From: Hesseltinella vesiculosa
Lineage: Eukaryota; Mucoromycota; Mucoromycetes; Mucorales; Cunninghamellaceae
NCBI GenBank assembly: GCA_002104935.1
Contig: MCGT01000019.1
Span: forward strand, 310,001 to 374,000
Reading direction: 5' to 3'
DNA: 64,000 nt
The notes beneath the pieces were generated by a model. The model saw nothing but the letters and a program-made list of their open reading frames with translations. It was not told the DNA's origin and ran no database searches. The position numbers and the translations under genes were made by a program. Shown in pieces: positions 22,949 through 34,180 of this stretch. Numbering within the stretch: the stretch's first letter is position 1; every line of letters begins with the position of its first letter.

Positions 22949-23662
22949 ATGCCAGCCAGCGTTTGCACCATGACTTGTATATTGATGAATCAACCTAAAG
23001 ATAAAGATAAAAAGCCCGAGGACGATCAGCTGTCCGCCAGCGATTACCCTGGTTATAGGCCTCTGCCCAGCATCCTTGTTGGTAAGTATGCCTTGGCATT
23101 GAACGCAACTCATTCGTTTTAAAAGATTTCTTTGCCTTGACCATGTGCGACTTTTTACCCACCAAGCCCATCCAAGAACGCACCACACCCGAGTTAATTT
23201 ATTTCATTCAGAAAATCACTTGTCATGCCAGGGTCTCCTGTCATATTGCCGTCGTTGCCTTGATCTACATCGATCGTTGTAAAGAAGCCTTACCAAAAAA
23301 TGCCGTGGGTGACCAAGGTAACTGCTCTCCAGCCCAACCACACCATGACTCACCTTTTTCCATTCACAGATACCGCTCATCGAACGGTGCTTGCAGCGTT
23401 ACTTGTTGCCTCCAAATTTCTACACGGCACTCGATGGGCCTCGAGCCAGTTGACAGACGAATGCACCGACAAAGCCGACGAAGATCGTCAATACTGGCTC
23501 ACCAATCGCCGCCTTTCAACATTATTGCGCAGCATGTATACCCTGCAACAAATCAATCAGCTAGAACGTTCCTTTCTTAGCGTCATTGACTACAAATGTT
23601 GGGTCGACAGTTGCCAAGTACAAGATTATTTAATACGCCATCGTCAAGAATTGATGCTTTGA
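22949..23662 (+). CDS. Pho80/PCL-type cyclin
   Basis: Three exons, 22949-23081, 23126-23317 and 23370-23662, give 205 residues; an in-frame stop at 22943 supports the start. The cyclin box is clear: DFLPTK ... LIYFIQKI at its beginning, AVVALIYIDRCK in the second helix, DTAHRTVLAALLVASKFLHGTRWA in helix three (residues written here in part), and LERSFLSVIDYKCWV in helix five. These are the signatures of Pho80-like cyclins, which partner Pho85-type CDKs in phosphate sensing, glycogen control and polarity. The protein is short, essentially one cyclin box with a charged 45-residue N-terminal extension. Confidence 0.9.
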
Positions 23663-24241
23663 AGCCCTTTTTTTTTTTTTGGAATGGCTCTACCTCCTTT
23701 CCTTCTCCGACTCTTTCTCCCCTTCCCTCCTTAATTTTTGTTACCTTGATGATACCCTTATTTTGATATCTTTTATAATTGGTCATCCCCAGTCTTTATT
23801 AAAGTACGTGCACAGATGATTTCTTTCCTCATTTTTTTTTAGGTAGTACAGGCTTATGCATTTGTCATGAATCATTGCCACGTGTTACTTTTTTTGTGAA
23901 AAGGGTTCAGCGAAAACGGCTTGCACCACCTATTGTTTCAATTGTTGAAGACCATATGATGAAACTTCATGTCCTACGAAAACGCAACGCCTGTTCACAA
24001 GCCATTCTCATGTCAGAATCTCGTCAAAGGCTGCTTTGTTTTTCCATGCATCTTTTTTTTTTTAGCGGTAACACAATGTCGCCATGCCATTGGCTGCAAC
24101 GTTGTTGCTATTGCAAAAAAAAAAAAATAGCAAAAAGCTTTTTCTTCCCACTTTTTCCCTCTGTTCCTTTTTCCGCTTTCCCATTGCCAATAAGACTTAT
24201 TCTACCCTGCTCTTTCTTGACAAAAACCCCTCTCCTCAATA
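23663..24241. other. Intergenic region between cyclin and Spt23-like genes
   Basis: A gap of 580 bp with several homopolymers and a long pyrimidine-rich block (about 24135-24235) immediately before the next start codon. No gene supported. Confidence 0.45.
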
Positions 24242-26713
24242 ATGTCAGATCCACGCACCGGCAAAGATCCTCTTCAAGAGAATCCGCTCCTCCATCAGCA
24301 AGACGATCGTCAGCCTCCCTTTCCATTCGACTTTAGCTTTTTACCCAAACTCGATCACTTGTTACCCGATTCGCCCTTATTCTTTACACAACAGCAACAG
24401 CAACAAGGTTCGCCACAGCACTCCTCTCCTCATACCCAGCCTTCACCTTCTCTCCCTCCCTCCAACACAGCTCTACACGATCATTCAATGGAAACCTTAT
24501 CAACCTTGACCCCATCATCCGCACAGGCTTTACTTGCCAGTGAATTCAACCAAGCCTCTTCGTCTGAAAACCACCAAAGCATATGGTCTGGATTCAATAA
24601 CGTAGGCCATCTACCCTCTGGACCAACGTTCAAGACCTTCTTTCCACCCGTTTCAACTCACCATGTTTTATCCATAGTTTTTCTCCAATGTTGCTCATAA
24701 TCCTTTTCCACAATCGATTCCCAATCTTGCAAAAAACGTCTCCGAATACCTCTCCAACTACCAGCTCTTCAGCTCAATGTAAGACCCACCACCCTTTCGC
24801 CCACCCTTTTTTTTTTTTTTTTTCCCATTCTTTTTGTGATTCAGCTTCGGCTGTCTTTTTTTTTTCTTTTTTTTTCTCAGAACCTGTATCTAACATGACC
24901 CTTTTCTCGCTAGGAACCAACAAGAAAATGGCAACCCGGTGATCAAATATGAATCCTTGATGGATGGCTCAACAGCCTCGGCACCGTCAACGTCCATGGT
25001 GTCTTCTAGGTATTTCCATAGCACCCACAATACGACACACTGACATTTATTTATAGAATGCAAATCCGTGTGTTGGGTGTACCTCAAAATGGAGCCAAGT
25101 CCCGAGTGGAAACGCAGATCAAACTATGTTTACAGCTAGTAACAGATGATGGCGACAAGGCACAACGGTGGTCGCATTTGAAATTACCCGAACATATGGT
25201 GGCCAAAGACAAACTGAAAAGGCAGCAACAAATCACCGTCCACCAGGACGGCAGCGGTGCTCTCTCGGGCATCTCTGGCCTGGAAAACTCCTCCGCGACC
25301 GTCAATGCGGACAAGATGCTCTTTTTGTCCGCCCGCGTCATCTGTGCTAGCGATCCCTCGAGAAAGGTCGTCACCTGTTTGGGTTGTATCCAACGAGAGG
25401 TAAAATCGACAAAAAAAAAAAAAAAAGAAATGTGCGAAGCTCGAGCTCATCCCTTCTTCTCGTCACAAGAGAAAACGATCGCAACGTCGAAAAGAAAGCA
25501 AAGTCAAATCTGAATATGAAACGGATCGACTGGAAGACGAATCGCTTTCATTGGAAGAACAAAAAGTCCTACTGTTCAATTGCTCAGAAGTGGTCGATTT
25601 CAGCTCCGGCGATACCATCTTACCTACGCGAATCACTTGCTACTGCCGACATCACAATGAAAAAATCGGTTTTTGGTAAGACGGTGCCTTTATGAACGAC
25701 ACACCCATTCACCTTTTTCCTTTAGTATTTATTTTGAAATGTTGGATCATCATGGCAAGACCGTGGCAACCGGTATGTCACCTCCTATCATGATCACCGA
25801 CGATCACAAAAGCAACAAGATCAAGGCTGGCCGAAAACGACAACGCACCGAGATGGAAAAGCCCGTCAACACCCAGGCCATTCTGTCGGCTGCCGCTGCG
25901 GCCACTTCTTCGTCGTCCTCTTCCCCCAGTGACACCCATCCTACCCCTTCCTTGAACCCATTTACCAACTTTAGCAAGGCCCAAGCATTTTTTTCCTCAT
26001 TCTCAAACAACAAATCGGATACCCAGCATGACCAGCCTCAGCCTCCTCATCCTATCGACAACGACAGCTATCCATTACCCATGCCTCTCGGCCTGCTGAA
26101 ACAACAATGGCTCAAACTGTCTTCTTCCGACCTCGTGCCCAAAATCGAGCGGCCCCAGATGCAGCGCATGATCCCTAACGAAGGCCCGATGGAAGGCGGC
26201 ATCGAAGTCACCATCCTCGGCACTGGCTTCCGCCCTGGTCTCACCTGCCTCTTCGGTGACGTCGAAGCTACCCATACCCATTATTGGTCGCCAAACACCC
26301 TTGTGTGTGTTTTACCCCCCGCCACCCAACCTGGCGCCGTTGTCGTCACCTTCAAAGAGATCCCCGTCGTCCCTGACAGCCAGGACTTGACCCTCTTCAC
26401 CTACTGCAACGAAAGCGACCGAGCCTTGATGGAGTTGGCCCTGCAGGTCGTTGGCCTTAAAATGACGGGCAAAGTCGAAGATGCAAGGGATGTAGCACTA
26501 CGCATCGTCGAAGGCAACGACAACTCCAAGCAAGTTGTTCATCAACGTCAGCGTCAAAAACAACAACAGCAGCAACAGCCTCAACAGCACGCAGCCGATC
26601 CTCTTTCCACCTTGATGTCTCCTTTTTTGGCTTCCACCATGAAGCAGCTTTTGGACACGTCCTCGCCCGCCCCTCTCCTCCAACTCCTGGAACCTTCCTT
26701 CTCTTTAGAGTAA
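24242..26713 (+). CDS. Spt23/Mga2-like IPT/TIG transcription factor, short form
   Basis: Six exons: 24242-24601, 24678-24778, 24914-25009, 25057-25399, 25470-25675 and 25726-26713, 697 residues. After a Gln/Pro/Ser-rich N-terminus comes the Spt23/Mga2 DNA-binding-like region: MQIRVLGVPQNGAKSRVETQ, WSHLKLPEHMVAKDKL, CLGCIQRERKRSQRRK and HHNEKIGFC...YFEM. An IPT/TIG domain follows at about 505-595 (IPNEGPMEGGIEVTILGTGF to VVVTFKEIPV). In yeast these factors are ER-membrane-anchored sensors that activate the OLE1 desaturase after proteasomal processing. This protein ends about 100 residues after the IPT domain, in a Gln-rich stretch, with no ankyrin repeats and no transmembrane segment, so it would be soluble and constitutively nuclear if the model is complete. 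Confidence 0.85.
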
Positions 26714-27210
26714 ATCCGTTTATTTTATAAATTCTCTCCCTCGCTCTCTATGATTATTTTCCACGGCCCGTCGTTTCCACCCCCTACTCATCATATAGGA
26801 TTATGTCATGCAAAACATAAATAAAATAACCCGATTCCCTGTCTTATTTTCTTAGGGCTCCGTGGGCATAAACTTTTTTCTTCGTTCGTGTTTCGATTTT
26901 TCGTTCGTGTTTCGATTTTTTCTATATTTTTTTTTTTTTTTTTTTTTTCGCTGGAGAGGATTATGTGATCCGATCACGGCGATTCGCAGCAATCATTGTG
27001 CCGTCGGCTTTCATGTCATCCAATCGGGTCAGCGAAATCGGGGAGTCGGGAAAACATTTTGCTTCCCGTTTTGCATGACGAGGCTGGGTATTTTGGACTC
27101 CGAGAAATGCCTCTTTCCCAGTATTTATTGGTTGTCTCCGTTTTTTTTTTTTTGGGACATCTTTTTCATCTTACGATTTTTTTATTTCGCTATTTCATTT
27201 TTTGTACCTG
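26714..27210. other. Intergenic region with poly-A signals
   Basis: Downstream of the Spt23-like gene; AATAAA-like signals near 26818-26825 could end its transcript. A direct repeat of about 18 bp occurs at 26880-26915 (TCGTTCGTGTTTCGATTTTT twice). No gene seen. Confidence 0.45.
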
Positions 27211-28112
27211 ATGAAAGTCAAGCTCCATTCTTGCCGGGTCAAAGGCAACGTTGATGTTTTCCAAATGCACCGTTCACCTTTTCACTGCCAATTTACCGAC
27301 GCGTGTCAACTGTTGCAAGTCGTCAAGTCCAACGCCGGGCAACCTTTGAGTGAAACTTGCATAGGTAAAAAAAAAAAAAAAAGTTAAAGTTCGTGACCTC
27401 ATCTGTAATGCCTTGATTGTGTAGCACACCTTGCCACTTACGTCACTCAGTCTTGGGAAAACGATGCCTCAGAGGCGAAAGTCCAAGACACAAAGACATT
27501 CATTCATCATCTCCTCGACAGCACAGGACTACCCACCCAAGATACCTCAACCGATCAAGTGATCGAGTCCTTTTGTAAACGCTCATCAGCTTTTCCCGTC
27601 GTCAGTCCCTCGATCACATTGTTAATAGCCATGCAGTACATTGATCGGCTCAAAATGGTAACCTCTCATAAAATGTTTTGCCGAACCGCCGACCGTCCCA
27701 ACTCACGGCTTCTTTTTTTTTTTATTAGAAATACAAGGCAGTTCACGGCACCCCTGGATGTAGTCGACGTATGATTCTTGTTGCCTACGTTCTTGCTACC
27801 AAATTCTTGCATGCCAGCCTATCGTCGATTGTCTGCAGCCAAGCTTCGCCCTATGCAGCTCAGCCCAAGGACCTGCCCTCCCCACCCGTCTCACCCAAAT
27901 ACCAACAAGAACTTACCAATCCAAACCAATACCATTACTTTAAAAAGACCTCAAAAGACAATGACAAAACTGCCCAAACCGAGCTCTCCGACCTTTGCTC
28001 ACATTTTAATTATCGCATGTGGCGTATGGAAAACGAGTTTGTGCAATTCCTGGACAATGACCTTCAAGTACGGCAGCCAAAGGTTTTGTTGGCATGGTCC
28101 GACTCTCTCTAG
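27211..28112 (+). CDS. Cyclin-box protein, divergent PCL type
   Basis: Exons 27211-27364, 27425-27657 and 27729-28112 join in phase, 256 residues. The start is uncertain: a second in-frame ATG lies 18 codons in. The cyclin fold is recognisable from ITLLIAMQYIDRLK, then YKAVHGTPGCSRRMILVAYV and LATKFLHASLSS, and finally YRMWRMENEFVQFLDNDL, matching helices two, three and five of Pho80-like cyclins. A Pro/Lys-rich insert of about 55 residues replaces the usual short loop before the last helix. It lies one gene away from a second, more typical PCL-type cyclin on the same strand, which may mean an old local duplication. Confidence 0.75.
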
Positions 28113-28263
28113 TTTTATACCATTCATTCATCAGAAAAAATATCAGCCTGCACTTAATAATATCCTTACCCCTTTCTTCATTAAAAAACCTACTCACTCG
28201 CATCCATTCATGCTCTCTTGTCTCGACGAAACCCAATCAAAACACCGCAAAGCCACCGCTGAC

Positions 28264-28296
<33 letters not shown>

Positions 28297-28361
28297 TCCA
28301 TGGCGACAAAACTTTTTTTTTTCTTCTTTTCTCTTACTTTTTTTTACTTGGACCTTTTGTC

Positions 28362-30007
28362 ATGTCGAACAAGGAGCTGGATAGCATTGTTTACCAATAC
28401 CTGGTGGAAAGCGGTCGTCAATCGGCTGCTAACGCCTTGAAGAAGAATGCCAACGTAAGTGGGTTTGATCAACAAGCGATCTGTCATTTTTATTTTTATT
28501 TTATTTTTGGTTGTGGAATCGGACCTGACCCTCTTTGTTTCATAGATCGACCAAAATGTCTCTACTTCATTGTCCTCCATCTTTGAATCCTTCCAAAAGT
28601 AAGTATTCCCTGCCCTCCCCCCTGCGCATTTGCCTTGAGACCAAGTGAATGAACAACATCCCCTTTTTTTTTTCAAAGGAAATCAGACAAGGACGATTCT
28701 GATTCCAGCAGCAGCGATTCTGAAGAAGAAGAAAAAGATGAAGACAAGGCCAACGACAGTGACTCCTCTTCCTCTTCCTCCTCTTCCGATTCGGACTCGG
28801 ACTCTTCTTCTGACAGCGAGTCTGACGAAGAAACCAAGGCTGTGGATACCGACAAAAAGGACTCCAGCGACTCCTCTTCCTCTGACAGTGATTCAGATGA
28901 CAGCAGCAGTGACTCTGAAGAAGAAGAAGAGCCCAAGAAGGCTGAAGCCATGGTCACCGATGAAAAGGAAGATGCCTCCTCTTCCTCTTCCTCTGACAGT
29001 GACTCTGACTCGTCTGACTCCTCCAGCAGCGACTCTGACGACGATGACAACGAAGCCAAGGGGGATGCCATGGATGTTGACGCCAAAGAAGCCTCTGACT
29101 CCTCTTCCTCCTCTTCCTCCGACTCGGACAGCAGCGACTCTAGCGACAGCGAAGACGACAAGGAAGAAGAAAAGACGCAAGAATCCAGCAGCGACTCTAG
29201 CGACAGCGAAGACGACAAGGAAGAAGAAAAGAAGCAAGAATCCAGCAGCGAGAGCGACTCCTCAAGCAGCGAAGACGACTCCTCAAGCAGCGACAGCGAC
29301 TCATCCAGCGACTCGGATGATGACGACAAGGAAGAAGAAAAGAAGGACGCCTCTGACTCGGGCTCCTCTTCCTCTGATTCCGACAGCAGCAGCGATTCTT
29401 CCTCTGACTCCTCCGACTCCTCTGACTCGGACGACGACATGGAAACCGAAGACAAGACTCCCAACGGTGCCAATAAACGCAAGGCCGAAGAATCTGAACC
29501 TGCTCAAACTAAAAAAGCCAAGACAAGGTAATTTCTCATTCTTCCCACCTTCTTCCCTTTCCCTCCCTGTACATCCCCTCCCCTCGCCCACACCTTTTAG
29601 AGTATAGTATTTGTTTTGTCCTTTTCGAGAGAGAACGAGATGGAAACCCATATGATAAACAATTTTGTATTCGGTTGCCAGTCAATAAACTTTCTCTTCT
29701 CTCCACCTTTTTTTTTTTTTATTTTTTATGTTCTGTTAGTCCTCCTCGCAATTTTGGCAAGAATCAACCTGGCACTCCTTTCCAACGCGTGCGTCCTGAA
29801 GACGTCCAATTCCAAGATGACCGGTTACGCGACAATACCTATGAAAACAAGGGCGGCTCCGGCGAATCTTCCTATGGCTGGAAGGCCCACCAAGATCTGA
29901 TCAAGGTGCGCGGTGACAAGTTCCGTGCTGAAAAAAACAAGAAGAAACGTGGCTCTTATCGCGGTGGTCAGATCAGCATGGAAAGCCACAGCATCAAATT
30001 TGAATAG
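28362..30007 (+). CDS. SRP40: Nucleolar phosphoprotein SRP40/Nopp140 homologue
   Basis: Four exons, 28362-28454, 28546-28598, 28679-29527 and 29740-30007, give 420 residues. The N-terminus carries a LisH-type dimerisation motif (ELDSIVYQYLVESGRQSAA). The middle 280 residues are alternating Ser and Asp/Glu tracts with Lys-rich breaks, the casein-kinase-2 target region of Nopp140. The last 90 residues are the conserved SRP40 C-terminal domain (PFQRVRPEDVQF, YGWKAHQDLIKVRGDKFR, KKKRGSYRGGQI). The family chaperones H/ACA and C/D snoRNPs and serves the nucleolus and Cajal bodies. The repeat region contains an exact-looking 57-bp tandem duplication. Confidence 0.93.
29134..29247 (+). repeat. 57-bp tandem duplication in SRP40 acidic region
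   Basis: Two nearly identical 57-bp units (29134-29190 and 29191-29247) encode the same 19 residues, from DSSDSEDDKEEEK to QESSS; they differ at the KT/KK codon. The length keeps the frame. Such units are likely to vary in number between strains. Confidence 0.85.
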
Positions 30008-30854
30008 GTCAAATCGGTCATTCCCCTCCAAGAAAAAAAAAAGCATTTCGTATATCTCCTTTCGCATTCTTTTACTTTTTTTTTAAAAAAAACCCCCATT
30101 TTGCCATTTTGTATTTTTTTTTCTTCCATGAAATAAAAAAAAAAAAGCTATACAGTCACTTCAGAGACATGATGACCCCCTTTTGTTCTTGACATGCTGC
30201 AGGACCAGGTTGCAAGCTGAATTCCTTGCGTCCAGCAGGACCTCGTTTTACAAACGATGATCAAGCATCCTCGGTTGCATGCATCTCTACAACATGGGAT
30301 ACTCTATTCAAATAGGCCATATCGTGCAATGTCAGGTAATCTATGTATTAACTGGCTGCAACAGTCATGCGGAAGGGGAAGGACCAGGCAAGAGACGTGC
30401 GGAGATTCAATCCCTGGGACCTACAGTCAGGGGCATCCAGATGGAGGGTGTCAGTAGGCATTTGTGTTTTAAATGGATATTGGACGTCCAAAATAAGGGG
30501 GTTGTCAACACAGCAAAGAGGTTGCCTTTACGTTTTGATACAAACTATCGAATGTATTGCTGCAATGTGAGTAAGCAAGTGTTTTTTTTTTAATTTGGGA
30601 TTCGCTCTGACCAAATAAAAGTAGGATGGTGCCACAGAGCGTTCGGAGTTGGATTTTGTCCGCATGACATTTTCTTCGTCGCCCACATTTTTTCCCTCTC
30701 TTTTTTTGCTCTTCCTTTTTTTTTTTTCAAAAAAACCTCCTACCCTTCATCCACTGTTTCCATACGACTGTATTTATTGTACCTTTTTGTCTTTTAAATT
30801 ATAAAGTATCCACATTTTACGTTCCTTTCTTTTTGTTACATCTTTGAGAAGAAA
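30008..30854. other. Intergenic region, 0.85 kb
   Basis: Contains a poly-A signal-like GAAATAAA near 30130 for SRP40 and a pyrimidine-rich block at about 30660-30730 upstream of the CCCH gene. No supported gene. Confidence 0.45.
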
Positions 30855-32213
30855 ATGAACGACCCGGCTCCTTTTTTCATGGACTCCCACACTGCTGACT
30901 ATCAACTTTCCAAAAGCTCGCCTTCAAGGATGTCGTCCATGCTTGCATACAAGAAACTCATGATGCGTCAAGACCAATTCCCGTCGTCACCACCATCCCA
31001 ACCGTCAAAACGTAAGTCTACTCCTTTTTGGACATGTCCTCATTATCATCCTTTTTTCGTATAATGCCCAGCACCATCCCTTGGCCATGTTCCTTGCAAA
31101 TTCTTCAAGCAAGGCACGTGCACGGCTGGCGCCAACTGTACCTTTTCTCACAACCTGGACCCATATTCTGAAACTGCTGTCTGCCGCTATTATTTGAAGG
31201 GGAAGTGCAAGTTTGGTAATAAATGCGCTCTGCTGCATTCGATGGCTCCCAGCACAAACCACTCCCATCGTACTGTGGACCAGCGCTATCAATCACCGCA
31301 ACGCTCTTCCTTTTATCTGCCAAGTATGGACCATCGCCACTCTTCGCCCAGCAACAACTCGACGGCCAGCTCTTTCTTATCGCCTCCTTCATCCCGATCT
31401 TTGCACGCACCTGCGCCTGCCCGCCATCCACCACAGACCTCTGCTTCACCCGCTGCTGCTGATGACCTGTCGTATGAAATGAATGATGCCATGCTGCCCT
31501 CGTCCTTGAATGATCTACTGACTCCATCGGAATTACAATTGCGAAGGGCACGGGAACACCACGAGCGCATGATGGACTATGCTACAAGCCCACCACAACA
31601 ACTTCTTCAACATTCACACTACCCCATCGCCTCCTCGTCCTCATCGCCGCCATACCATGCCTCCTCCAACAACCCAGTGCAGCAGCACATGCCAGCCATG
31701 TCGTCTTCGCCAATCTCGTCACACCGTTATCTCTCATCCGCCTCTGCTGCGACAACCCTGCCCTTTGGCCGCTCCGTTCCCACACCCATTGCCATGCCCA
31801 CCCAGCCCAATTCCTTGAGCATGCTCCCATCTTCTCCACCTGTATCGTCCTGGCCCTGGATATTTGACGATGACCCACTGCTGCAGTCATACCAGCAACG
31901 CCAGCGACAATCTGCCGTGCTCTCCAATAGTGTCAATAGCAATTCTGGCCATGTGACGTTGCCGCCCAACTCCCAGCAAAGGATGGCCTCGCACCCAGCC
32001 ACCTATCTGCCTTCGTCTTTCCCACCCACCGACTCTACTGCCACACCTGCCTCTGACCCCGAACCCTTTGATCTGACCGATGACGATACCCAGCTGTTCT
32101 TCATGGACGAAATCGCCAGCTCCGACCGCCACTCCCCCGCCACTCCAAAATCCCCCACCACCGCATCCTTTATCTTCCCCTCCTTGACCAAAAAGCCTCA
32201 ACCGTTCATGTAG
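30855..32213 (+). CDS. Tandem CCCH zinc finger protein, Lee1-like
   Basis: Exons 30855-31011 and 31072-32213 give 432 residues. Two C-x7-C-x5-C-x3-H fingers lie close together at about residues 60-110: CKFFKQGTCTAGANCTFSH and CRYYLKGKCKFGNKCALLH. Fingers of this spacing bind single-stranded RNA or, in some fungal proteins, DNA; yeast Lee1 has the same arrangement. The remaining 320 residues are Ser/Pro-rich and probably disordered, with an acidic patch near the end (FDLTDDDTQLFFMDE) that resembles a recruitment or activation motif. Function beyond nucleic-acid binding is inferred. Confidence 0.85.
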
Positions 32214-32552
32214 ATGTATTTTTTTCATTTTCTTCTTTACCCATGTACTTTTTCTTCTACTTCTTCTTCAACATCTATTTATTTATTTATTCGCTTTTGT
32301 TTATTATTAACCCCTTCTTGTGTTTGTGCCCTTTTTCTTACTTGAAAATAAAAAATACAATTAAAATAATAAAAAAAAAAGTACACTCTTTTCTCATTGG
32401 CGCGTACTTGGAAAAATCCTGCGTCGTGCAATAATCTTGAGCACGTGCCACACAAGTCTAAGGTAGCCTGCCAAAATCCTACCGTGTTGCTTGCCCTATC
32501 CTGACAGAAGGCTATGTTATTTTTAATACCTTGACCTAGTACATTCATCCAC
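32214..32552. other. Downstream flank of the CCCH gene
   Basis: About 340 bp, strongly T-rich, with an AAAATAAA signal near 32344. No coding signal. It forms the left boundary of the repeat-rich island. Confidence 0.45.
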
Positions 32553-32640
32553 ATGGTAACAATCATTAGGCAACAAGCAGTTGCATTACTATTGAAATTA
32601 TACAAAGAAAATGTTGTCATGGCGGGTGAGTACGATGTTT
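32553..32640 (+). pseudogene. Relict 5' fragment of the recombinase-like family
   Basis: From ATG at 32553 the frame begins VTIIRQQAVALLLKLYKEN, matching the N-terminus of the intact family member at 37209 (VSITRQQAICMFYCEKYNEEN) at start position, RQQA and the K-Y-x-E-N end. Similarity fades after about 25 codons. It lies just outside the left inverted repeat of the Tc1/mariner element. It is probably a dead fragment of the same family as the array at 34181-35574. Confidence 0.6.
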
Positions 32641-32666
32641 TGGTAAAAAAAAATAAAAAGAGCACA

Positions 32667-32835
32667 CAGTGACTCAAAAAAATAGGTTAAGTGTTTGACT
32701 TTTTTTACTTGTACCGGTGCGAATCACCAAAATTAACCCCCTTCTTGCTTTATATCATTTGAAAGCTATAGTAATAAACTACAAAATACATTTTATTTGG
32801 CATCGATACCATTCATAATCATAGAGTAACCATGA
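32667..32835 (+). repeat. Left terminal inverted repeat
   Basis: Matches the reverse complement of 33791-33981 through landmarks GAAT CACCAAAATTAAC, TATATCATTTGAAAG, AAACTACAAAATACA, TTTATTTGGCAT and ATAATCATAGAGTAACCATGA. The match runs to about 32835. Confidence 0.85.
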
Positions 32836-33008
32836 CCAATTTAGTCTCGCATAAAAATGCAATATTGCAAACCGTGTTTTCAAGTCCAGTTTTTTTTTTT
32901 TTTTTCGTTCCTTTACACTCTTTTTATTTTCTATTCATCATCTGCCCATCCTATAAGTTTAATGTGCTAACCAGTAAGTGCCATTGAATTTCAATTGACT
33001 AATGAATC

Positions 33009-33719
33009 TTGATGACAGGAGCAATTATCAACGAAAAAAAAAATTCTATCAAAGTTTTGTTAAAAGGAAAAACGAGAAAGGCTATCGCTGATATGCTTGG
33101 TGTTTCACGCACTACCGTCACCAACTACGCCCATGAATTAAGCATAAAGTCTACCAACAATGCAGGTCGTAAAAAAAGATTACCACAGCATTAGGATATG
33201 CGATTATCAGATCATTCAACTCTGGTGAAGTCAAAAACGCAGTCGAAGTTCAAAAAAAGTTTGCTCAAAAAGTTTCTGCCAACCCACAGACGTTCCGTAA
33301 CTTTTTGAAGCAATGCAACTTCTGTGCCACTACCAAACCTAATGCATTGCCATTAACACGCCATCGAAAGAAACTTCGCTTGCAATCCGCCAAGAAATAC
33401 CAACACTGGAATGTTGACGACTGTTGACAGTACCTCCAAACTGGCCAAAAAATGGTTCGAAGACCATGGAATTGAAGTGCTTGATTGGCTTCCATACAAC
33501 CCTGACATCAATCCCATCGAAAAAATTCGGTACTCCTTGAAGTGTTAGCTTGCCAAGCACGAAACAGCTCCAACTTCCATTCATGAACTGTGGACCCGCA
33601 TAGTGGAGATGTGGAACAGAGATAGTTCTGTCGATGAGCCCAACTGCTTCTACAAAGTATCCAAAAGGGTTATCGACACTACTGTATGCCTGAACGAATT
33701 CAGGCTGTTTTGAAGGCAA
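33009..33719 (+). pseudogene. Tc1/mariner transposase, broken
   Basis: The first frame (33009-33194) holds a helix-turn-helix (RKAIADMLGVSRTTVTNYA) and ends in a stop. The frame then shifts by one to continue through KFAQKVSANPQTFRNFLKQ up to a stop at 33425. A third segment carries LDWLPYNPDINPIEKI, the final part of the DDE catalytic domain, and is interrupted by further stops. The stretch that should hold the first two catalytic aspartates is absent, so this looks like an internal deletion as well as point decay. The copy cannot encode an active enzyme. Confidence 0.8.
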
Positions 33720-33790
33720 AAAGTGACCAAACCAAATGGTGACCCCAGAGTCAAAAAGTTGGTCAAGTGTGCTGTGGTTTTACTGGTAAA

Positions 33791-33981
33791 TCATGGTTAC
33801 TCTATGATTATGAATTGTATCTATGCCAAATAAAGTGTATTTTGTAGTTTACAGTATTACTACAGTATATCTTTCAAATGATATACCGGTAAAGCAAAAA
33901 GGGTGTTAATTTTGGTGATTCGTAATGACAGGTAAAAAAAAAAAGCCAAACACTTGACCTACCGTATTTTTTGAGTCACTG
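33791..33981 (-). repeat. Right terminal inverted repeat
   Basis: Inverted counterpart of 32667-32835. It is about 20 bp longer because of small insertions around the TACAGTATTACTACAGTATA segment. Confidence 0.85.
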
Positions 33982-34180
33982 TAGCCCCACTTGATGACCT
34001 ACCGGATTCCTTTTTTTTTAATACTGCGTTCACATCACCAGGCAGCAAGCATAACTATGGCAAGCAAATACTGTATGCTATACGTGGCTATGGTCAGAAA
34101 AATAATGGCCTGCAGGCTAGGCCAAAAAGGACTTGGAATTACAGTATTCATACTGTATCTCTCCAATTTAACTTGACCTA

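Larger units (their letters stand above)
32667..33981. mobile_element. Decayed Tc1/mariner element with long inverted repeats
   Basis: The ends are CAGTGACTCAAAAAA at 32667 and its complement ending GAGTCACTG at 33981, followed on the right by TA, the expected target site; the left flank reads CA, a mutated TA. Long terminal inverted repeats (about 170-190 bp) enclose a broken transposase. Length of 1.3 kb is typical for the superfamily. The repeats have drifted relative to each other by many substitutions and small indels, so the insertion is old. Confidence 0.8.

Noticed and set aside
28673..29482. 269-codon open frame antisense to SRP40, Ser/Leu-rich
   Set aside because: It is the reverse of low-complexity Ser/Asp/Glu codons; the plus frame has the LisH and SRP40 domains.
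34130..34160. Short palindrome TACAGTA/TACTGTA near the array start
   Set aside because: Seven base pairs around four is expected by chance in AT-rich DNA and has no partner at the other end of the array.
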